Shown in pieces: positions 58,727 through 64,000 of a stretch of 64,000 nt of DNA. The stretch covers positions 1 through 64,000 of the forward strand of contig JAIUOT010000003.1 of the NCBI GenBank assembly GCA_020161015.1, read 5' to 3'. Positions within the stretch are counted from its first letter, which is position 1. Every line of letters begins with the position of its first letter. A program made the translations under genes and the position numbers. Under the pieces are notes generated by a model that was given only the letters and a program-made list of their open reading frames with translations, was not told where the DNA came from and did not search any database. This stretch comes from Actinomycetota bacterium (GTDB lineage: Bacteria > Actinomycetota > Actinomycetes > Propionibacteriales > Propionibacteriaceae).

Positions 58727-60124
58727 ATGCATTCTCGCGGTATTCGCCGGGCCCTCGTCGCGCTGCTCGCCGGGGTTGTCGCCGCCGCCGGGCTCCTGGT
58801 GCCGGCCACTCCGTCACGCGCTGCCAGTTCGGTATCGGCGGACATCCTGAAGGGTCAGGCCATCTACTTCCTGCGCACCGGGGACGCCGCCCAGCGCGAG
58901 GTCGTGCTCGGCTCGCTCGCCCTGAAGTCGCCCTGGCAGGCCACGCTGTGGACGGATTTCCTGAATTCGTGGGAGACCATCAACAAATCGATGGCGATGA
59001 ACTCCTCGGTGCCGAAAGGGCTGCCCTCGAAGGGGCACGTGTTCGTCGTACTCGGTTCCGCCCTGAGCAAATCCGGAAAGATGACGACAAAGCTCGAGCG
59101 TCGCATGAAGCTGGCTCTCAAGGCGCTGTCGAAATACCCGTCCTCGAAGGTCCTGGTGACCGGTGGGGCCGCCCGCAACGGGCACACCGAGGGTGAGGTC
59201 ATGCAGAAGTGGTTGCTGGCCCGAGGGGTGGCGAAGAGCCGCATCATCGTGGAGAAGAAGGCCGCGAGCACGGTCGGCAACGCCACCAACTCGATGGCCA
59301 TCCTCGCGGCGTCCCCTGCGACCAGCTACAGCCTGATCTCCGACTCCTCGCACCTGCGGCGGGCGAGCATCCTGTTCCGCGCAGCGACCGTCCGCGTCCA
59401 GGAGGTGTCGGGCCAGCCGTGGACGATCCGCCAGCTCGCCAATGTCGCCTACCTCGACATGAAGACGGCCGGACGCGTGCCGCTGTCCGCCTCGTCGGTG
59501 GCCTACACCGCCAGCAACGTGGCGAGCGTGCTCAAGATCGCGGCGCCGTACAAGGCGGTGCTCGCCAAGCCGCCGTCCGACCCGGTGCTCACCTCGATCG
59601 CGCTGACGGCGCCGAAGAAGGTGACCTACACGGTCGGGGAGCGCTTCAGTACCTCCGGAATGGTCGTCAAGGCCGTCTACGACAAGGGCGCCTACGCCCG
59701 GGTGGTGACCTCCGGCGCGACGCTGAGCGGTTTCGACTCCGGCACTGTCGGAACCTCCGAGGTGAGGGCCGCGTACAGCGAGGGCGGAGTGACGAAGGCC
59801 GCGACCATCCCCTACACGGTGGTGAAGGCGACCGGTTCGCTGTCCTGGTCGTTCTCGACGAAGAAGATCACCCGGTCGCGCACGAAGGTCACCGTGAAGG
59901 CGACCGTCACCGCCCCCAACGGCCTCGTGCCCACCGGCACGGTGCGGTACTACCTCGACGGCAAGCTCCTGAGGTCGATCACGCTGGACGGCGACGCGAG
60001 CCCGGTGCGCTTCACCTATCCGAAGATCGCCAAGCCCGGTCGCCACGCCTTCGTGGTGAAGTACCTTGGAAGTGACCAGCTGACCGGCGCAAGGAAGGCC
60101 GTCACCCTGTCGGTCAAGGCCTGA
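58727..60124 (+). CDS. Secreted DUF218 (YdcF/ElyC-like) protein with C-terminal Ig-like domains
   Basis: A 465-residue protein with a Sec signal (RRALVALLAGVVAAAGLLV ... SRAAS, cleavage near 33). A DUF218 domain at ~80-230 has GHVFVVLGSAL, KVLVTGGAARNGHTEGEVM and VEKKAASTVGNATNS, the conserved GG...E and AxxT..NA pattern. Two beta-rich Ig-like modules follow (VTYTVGERFSTSGMVVKAVYD; VTVKATVTAPNGLVPTGTV). DUF218 proteins are usually membrane proteins tied to envelope metabolism; here the domain is exported and joined to adhesion-type modules. ATG 58727 is nine bases from GAGG. Confidence 0.85.
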   Translation: MHSRGIRRALVALLAGVVAAAGLLVPATPSRAASSVSADILKGQAIYFLRTGDAAQREVVLGSLALKSPWQATLWTDFLNSWETINKSMAMNSSVPKGLPSKGHVFVVLGSALSKSGKMTTKLERRMKLALKALSKYPSSKVLVTGGAARNGHTEGEVMQKWLLARGVAKSRIIVEKKAASTVGNATNSMAILAASPATSYSLISDSSHLRRASILFRAATVRVQEVSGQPWTIRQLANVAYLDMKTAGRVPLSASSVAYTASNVASVLKIAAPYKAVLAKPPSDPVLTSIALTAPKKVTYTVGERFSTSGMVVKAVYDKGAYARVVTSGATLSGFDSGTVGTSEVRAAYSEGGVTKAATIPYTVVKATGSLSWSFSTKKITRSRTKVTVKATVTAPNGLVPTGTVRYYLDGKLLRSITLDGDASPVRFTYPKIAKPGRHAFVVKYLGSDQLTGARKAVTLSVKA

Positions 60125-60210
60125 TCCGGCCCGCCGCGGCCGCGTCCCCGGAGGGATTGCGCCGCGCCACGCCGGGGTACTGCACCGCTGACCGCGACCA
60201 GGGAGGAAGC

Positions 60211-60441
60211 ATGAGTCACCACAACGACGACCACGGCACCGGTGACGCACCCGCCCAGGGGCCGGTGCCCGGGCCCTTCCTCGGCTCGTCGGCGTCGGAG
60301 GAGGAGGGCGTGCGCGCCACACCCGGTGCCGGGGATGGCGGGGCAGCGGCTGCGGACTCCGCCGCCGCCAACCAGCCGGGAGCCCTTCCGGTCCGGCCCG
60401 ACCCGCTCGACCACGACCTCGGCGAGCCGCGGCGCGTGTAG
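60211..60441 (+). CDS. Small hydrophilic hypothetical protein
   Basis: A 76-residue protein with no hydrophobic segment, rich in His/Asp at the start (MSHHNDDHGTGD) and Ala/Gly/Pro/Glu later, probably disordered. A strong GGGAGGAAG site precedes the ATG and the codon use matches its neighbours, which supports it as a gene. It converges on the regulator at 60464. I do not recognise it. Confidence 0.6.
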   Translation: MSHHNDDHGTGDAPAQGPVPGPFLGSSASEEEGVRATPGAGDGGAAAADSAAANQPGALPVRPDPLDHDLGEPRRV

Positions 60442-60463
60442 GCGCGCCGCCGGTCCGCGCGGC

Positions 60464-61204
60464 TCAGTCCTGGTCGCGGGCTTCCGCCGGGCCGGCGATG
60501 CCGAGGGTGGAGTAGGCGCGCCGGATGTGCTGCTCGACGAGGTTCGCCGCGGCGGCGGAGTCGCCGGCCTCGATCGCGGAGAGGATCTGCTGGTGCTCGT
60601 GCAGCAGCTCGGCCCGGTGCTGCGGCCAGTCGGGCAACGACGCGGACGCGGTGCGGATGGCCTCGCGGACCGCCTGCCGGATCGCGACGGTGAGGTCGGC
60701 GATCAGCTCGCTCTGGCCCGTCCGCGCGATCTGGACGTGGAACGCGGTGTCGAGGTCGTTGAACTCGTCCACCGGCTCGACCTCCTCCATCCCCGCGACC
60801 AGAGCGCGCAGCTTGCGCAGCGAGCGGGCGTTGGTCCTGCGGGCGGCCAGCGCGGCGGAGGACCGCTCCAGCGCGACGCGGGTCTCTGTCAGGTCGTCGG
60901 TGCCGGCGTCGGAGAGGGCCAGGTGCAGCTGGAAGATCCTGGCGAGCGCGTCGCCGCGCGCCGGAGCGATCCGGGTGCCCCGGCCCGGGCCGGTGCTGGA
61001 GGTGATCAGGCCCTGGGTCTGGAGGACGCGCATGGCTTCCCGGACGGCCGAACGGCTGACGGCCAGCTGGACGGCGAGGTCCCGCTCCGGGGGCAGCTGG
61101 TCCCCGGGCCGGTGGGTGCCGGCGAGGATTCCCGCCTCGATGTGCTTGAGCACGACCTCGTAGGCGTGCAGGCCGGAGCGCTCCGCTGGTGTCACGCACC
61201 ACAT
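60464..61204 (-). CDS. GntR/FadR-family regulator of lactate utilisation
   Basis: A 246-residue FadR-subfamily protein. The winged helix at residues ~15-80 has YEVVLKHIEAGILAGTHRPGDQLPPERDLAVQLAVSRSAVREAMRVL. The C-terminal FCD helical domain has the metal-binding pattern (FHVQIARTGQS ... LHEHQQILSAI with His residues). It diverges from lutABC and is positioned like LldR/LutR, which respond to lactate. The start is ATG 61204, without a clear ribosome site; GTG 61195 is an alternative. Confidence 0.88.
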   Translation of the reverse strand: MWCVTPAERSGLHAYEVVLKHIEAGILAGTHRPGDQLPPERDLAVQLAVSRSAVREAMRVLQTQGLITSSTGPGRGTRIAPARGDALARIFQLHLALSDAGTDDLTETRVALERSSAALAARRTNARSLRKLRALVAGMEEVEPVDEFNDLDTAFHVQIARTGQSELIADLTVAIRQAVREAIRTASASLPDWPQHRAELLHEHQQILSAIEAGDSAAAANLVEQHIRRAYSTLGIAGPAEARDQD

Positions 61205-61227
61205 TGTGGCGGACGCGCGGGCAGCAC

Positions 61228-61272
61228 TTGACGACAAGCCCCCCAGAGGGCACACTCCAAATGGTCTGACCA
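61228..61272 (+). promoter_or_regulatory. lut promoter with FadR-type operator
   Basis: TTGACG (61228-61233) and CACACT (61251-61256) have a 17-base spacer. TGGTCTGACCA (61262-61272) is a perfect interrupted palindrome (TGGTC-T-GACCA) over the expected start point, matching the TGGTC-n-GACCA sites of LldR/FadR-type regulators. The divergent regulator should block lutA here until lactate is present. Confidence 0.75.
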
Positions 61273-61293
61273 ATGAGGGTCAAGGAGGAGCCG

Positions 61294-62055
61294 ATGACGA
61301 TCCGCACAGACGGGCTCACGGTCGCACTGTTCGCGACCTGCATCAACGACGTGATGTTCCCCGGTACGCCCAGGGCGGTGGTGGAACTGCTGGAGCGCCT
61401 GGGATGCCGGGTCGAGTTCCCCATGGAGCAGACCTGCTGCGGCCAGATGTTCACCAACACCGGCTACTTCGACGCGGCCGTGCCGAACGTCCGCAACTAC
61501 GTGAAGGCCTTCTCCGGCTACGAGTACGTCGTCGGCCCGTCCGGCTCGTGCGTCGGGGCCGTGCGGCACCAGCACCCGATGCTGGCCGACCACGCCAAGG
61601 ACGCCGGGCTCGCCGCCGAGGTCGACCGCGTCGTCGCGCGCACCTACGACCTGAGTGAGTTCCTGGTGGACGTCCTGGGCATCACCGATGTCGGTGCGTA
61701 CTTCCCCCACCGGGTCACCTACCACCCCACCTGCCACTCGGTGCGGGTGGCGAAGGTCGGGGACCGTCCCTACCAGTTGCTCAGCAAGGTGAAGGGCATC
61801 GACCTCGTGGCCCTGCCGGACGCCGACCAGTGCTGCGGCTTCGGGGGCACGTTCTCGGTGAAGAACCCCGACGTGTCGGTGGCCATGGCCGCGGACAAGG
61901 CGCGCCACGTGATGGCGACCGGTGCGGAATACCTCGTCACCGGCGACAACGCCTGCCTGATGAACATCGGCGGCATCCTGCACCGCCAGAACTCCGGGGT
62001 GAAGCCGATCCACCTCGCCGAGATCCTGGCCCGCACCGAAGGAGGCGAGCGATGA
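61294..62055 (+). CDS. lutA: Lactate utilisation protein A (Fe-S, LutA/YkgE)
   Basis: A 253-residue protein with two CCG-type iron-sulfur motifs (EQTCCGQMFTNTGY and DQCCGFGGTFSVK), each with its distal Cys partner (PSGSC and YHPTC), as in LutA/YkgE/GlcF. With LutB and LutC it oxidises L-lactate to pyruvate and feeds electrons to the respiratory chain. AAGGAGG precedes the ATG. Its TGA overlaps the lutB ATG. Confidence 0.94.
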   Translation: MTIRTDGLTVALFATCINDVMFPGTPRAVVELLERLGCRVEFPMEQTCCGQMFTNTGYFDAAVPNVRNYVKAFSGYEYVVGPSGSCVGAVRHQHPMLADHAKDAGLAAEVDRVVARTYDLSEFLVDVLGITDVGAYFPHRVTYHPTCHSVRVAKVGDRPYQLLSKVKGIDLVALPDADQCCGFGGTFSVKNPDVSVAMAADKARHVMATGAEYLVTGDNACLMNIGGILHRQNSGVKPIHLAEILARTEGGER

Positions 62056-63533
62056 CCGCGGACGCGCAGCGCCGGACGCCGGCCCCGCCGGCCGGGACCT
62101 ACCTGGGCATGCCGAAGTTCCAGAAGAACGCGAAGCCGGCCCTGGCCAACGAGCAGTTGCGCAAGAACCTGCGCCACGCCACCGGCACGATCCGCGCGAA
62201 GCGGGTCGCGAGGGTCTCCGAGGTGCCCGAGTGGGAGGAGCTGCGCCGGGCAGGGGAGGCCATCAAGAACCGCACGCTGCGGCACCTCGACACCTACCTC
62301 GTGCAGCTGGAGGAGTCGCTGGTGCGGGCCGGCGCCACCGTGCACTGGGCCCGCGACGCCGCGGAGGCCAACCGGATCGTCGTCGGCCTCGTGCAGGCGA
62401 AGGGCGTCGACGAGGTGGTCAAGGTCAAGTCGATGGCCACGCAGGAGATCGAACTGAACGAGGCGCTCGAGGAGGCCGGCATCGCCGCCTGGGAGACCGA
62501 CCTCGCAGAGCTGATCGTCCAGCTCGGCCACGACCGGCCCAGCCACATCCTCGTGCCCGCGATCCACCGCAACCGCTCCGAGGTGCGCGAGATCTTCCTC
62601 AGGGAGATGAAGCGCTACGGCACCGCAGCGCCGGAGGACATCACCGACGACCCGGCCGAGCTGGCCGGGGCCGCCCGCCGTCACCTGCGGGAGAAGTTCC
62701 TGCGCGCGAGGGTCGCGGTGTCCGGGGCGAACTTCGCGATCGCGGAGACCGGGACGCTGGTGGTCGTCGAGTCCGAGGGCAACGGGCGGATGTGCCTGAC
62801 GCTGCCCGAGACCCTGATCTCGGTGGTCGGCATCGAGAAGGTGCTGCCCACGACGGCCGACCTCGAGGTGTACCTGCGACTGCTGCCCCGCTCGTCCACC
62901 GGCGAGCGGATGAACCCGTACACCTCGATGTGGACCGGCGTCACCCCCGGCGACGGCCCGCAGGAGGTGCACGTGGTGCTGGTCGACAACGGCCGGACGA
63001 ACGCGCTGGCCGACCCGCTGGGACGCCCCGCGCTGCGGTGCATCCGGTGCTCGGCCTGCCTGAACATCTGCCCGGTGTACGAGCGCGTCGGCGGCCACGC
63101 CTACGGCTCGGTGTACCCGGGCCCGATCGGCGCGGTGCTGAACCCCCAGCTGCGCGGGATCAGCCACGAGATCGACCAGTCGCTGCCGTACGCGTCCACC
63201 CTGTGCGGGGCGTGCTTCGACGTCTGCCCGGTGCGGATCCCCATCCCGGACATGCTCGTGCACCTGCGCAAGGAGGTCGCCGACCACAAGAAGGGGACGC
63301 CCAGGGTCGAGCCGACCGCGATGGCGCTGGCCGGGTGGGTGCTGTCCGACCGGCGGCACTTCGAGCTCGCCCAGCGCGCGGCCGGCCTCGCCGCGCGGGT
63401 GCTGCCGCACACCACCCACCTCGGCCCGATGCCCTGGCCGGCCTCGCCGTGGACCCGGGCCAGAGACCTGCCGATGCCACCCCCGGAGTCGTTCCGGTCC
63501 TGGTGGCGCAAGAACCGGGAGGAGGGGCGATGA
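62052..63533 (+). CDS. lutB: Lactate utilisation protein B (LutB/YkgF)
   Basis: A 493-residue LutB. The N-terminal LUD domain (~60-300) has VKSMATQEIELNEAL and ANFAIAETGTLVVVESEGN. A double 4Fe-4S ferredoxin-like region is at about 330-400 (CIRCSACLNICPVY and CGACFDVCPV), and a C-terminal helical tail follows. ATGA overlaps join it to lutA and lutC. It carries electrons in the L-lactate dehydrogenase complex. Confidence 0.95.
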   Translation: MTADAQRRTPAPPAGTYLGMPKFQKNAKPALANEQLRKNLRHATGTIRAKRVARVSEVPEWEELRRAGEAIKNRTLRHLDTYLVQLEESLVRAGATVHWARDAAEANRIVVGLVQAKGVDEVVKVKSMATQEIELNEALEEAGIAAWETDLAELIVQLGHDRPSHILVPAIHRNRSEVREIFLREMKRYGTAAPEDITDDPAELAGAARRHLREKFLRARVAVSGANFAIAETGTLVVVESEGNGRMCLTLPETLISVVGIEKVLPTTADLEVYLRLLPRSSTGERMNPYTSMWTGVTPGDGPQEVHVVLVDNGRTNALADPLGRPALRCIRCSACLNICPVYERVGGHAYGSVYPGPIGAVLNPQLRGISHEIDQSLPYASTLCGACFDVCPVRIPIPDMLVHLRKEVADHKKGTPRVEPTAMALAGWVLSDRRHFELAQRAAGLAARVLPHTTHLGPMPWPASPWTRARDLPMPPPESFRSWWRKNREEGR

Positions 63534-64000
63534 ACGCGCGTGAGGAGATCCTGGGGCGTGTCCGCACGGCCCTCGCCGACGTGACCGAGCTCGACCCGGT
63601 CGCCGACGTCCCGGTCGCGTGGGAGTACGGGCGTGCCACCGCCATGGCCGACGTGCTCGCGCGCTTCGTCGAGACGACAGAGGACTACAAGGCCACGGTC
63701 GTGCGGGCGCCGGCCGGGGACGTCCCCGCCCGGATCGCCGAGCTGCTCGCCGGGGCCGGCGTGGCCACCGCGGTGCTCCCGTCCGGCCTGGACGACGCCT
63801 GGCGTGCGGCGATCGCCGCGTCCGGCGTGTCGGTGCTCGACGACGAGCCGCAGCTGTCGCGGGCAGAGCTCGACCGGATCGACGCCGTCGTGACCGCTTC
63901 GGCGGTCGGCATCGCCGAGACCGGGACGATCGTCCTCGACCACGCTGCGGACCAGGGCCGCCGCGCCCTGACGCTCGTGCCGGACACCCACCTCGTGGTG
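63530..64000 (+). CDS. lutC: Lactate utilisation protein C (LutC/YkgG), partial
   Basis: The first 157 codons of a LutC-type LUD-domain protein. It begins MNAREEILGRVRTAL and contains VVTASAVGIAETGTIVLD, the same LUD signature as in LutB. The ATG overlaps the lutB stop. The gene runs off the right edge; full LutC is about 210-220 residues. Confidence 0.92.
   Translation, partial: MNAREEILGRVRTALADVTELDPVADVPVAWEYGRATAMADVLARFVETTEDYKATVVRAPAGDVPARIAELLAGAGVATAVLPSGLDDAWRAAIAASGVSVLDDEPQLSRAELDRIDAVVTASAVGIAETGTIVLDHAADQGRRALTLVPDTHLVV

Overview
The window is high-GC actinobacterial DNA. GTG starts, GTGA/TGATG/ATGA gene overlaps, strong G/C third positions, T-tract-free hairpin terminators and families such as YhgE/Pip exporters and SorC-regulated sugar clusters all fit. 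A propionibacterium-like actinomycete is my guess; no rRNA or core marker is present to prove it.

Layout. (1) 1-9462 reads as a genomic island. It has the tail of an ISL3-type transposase at the left edge, a leftward five-gene operon (two unrecognised proteins, a GHKL/MORC-like ATPase, a DUF4420-type PD-(D/E)XK nuclease, a Z1-domain SF2 helicase), and rightward genes for a 5-methylcytosine methyltransferase and a Vsr-type nuclease. It ends at a 3' fragment of a tRNA-Lys gene, a classic integration scar. Base composition looks less GC-rich than the rest. (2) 9498-15693 holds NYN/OST-HTH, zinc-ribbon-NERD, SRPBCC, OsmC, an alpha/beta-hydrolase-fold membrane protein lacking the nucleophilic serine, its divergent TetR regulator, and a quinone oxidoreductase. 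(3) 15862-22625 carries a TIR-TM-beta-propeller protein and a DUF4062-STAND ATPase, with a secreted trypsin-like protease between them. (4) 22811-26484: lipoprotein, PhnB-like VOC protein, RecQ. (5) 26507-40831 is a polyol/sugar catabolic locus. MtlD-like dehydrogenase, class II aldolase, SorC regulator, LyxK-like kinase and a long zinc alcohol dehydrogenase run left. A complete ABC importer, a second SorC regulator, a HAD phosphatase and a shikimate-dehydrogenase-like protein run right. A perfect 16-bp palindrome lies between the two arms.

(6) 40883-41100 and 50086-50478 are two intergenic arrays of degenerate ~20-bp units. They hold three copies of a 66-bp element that is itself a near-perfect inverted repeat. 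I think this is the most distinctive unexplained structure in the window. (7) 41215-48466 contains two parallel export modules. One is a degenerate ABC ATPase + YhgE/Pip + TetR; the other is an MFS pump with a YhgE-like extracytoplasmic insertion + TetR. Each is preceded by a palindrome inside its promoter. (8) 48563-60441 is mixed: FG-GAP surface protein, membrane-anchored META protein, old-yellow-enzyme reductase, hemerythrin, GT2, DUF427, ZIP transporter, NmrA-like protein, P450, DUF218-Ig fusion, small acidic protein. (9) 60464-64000 is a lactate-utilisation locus: a GntR/FadR regulator divergent from lutA-lutB-lutC, with a TGGTCTGACCA operator at the promoter. LutC runs off the right edge.

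Working logic. The left island most likely methylates the host genome and restricts foreign DNA. The sugar locus imports a polyol or sugar, phosphorylates and oxidises it, and cleaves it to triose-phosphate-level products. The lut operon oxidises L-lactate. All functional calls are family-level readings of motifs; no database search was run.
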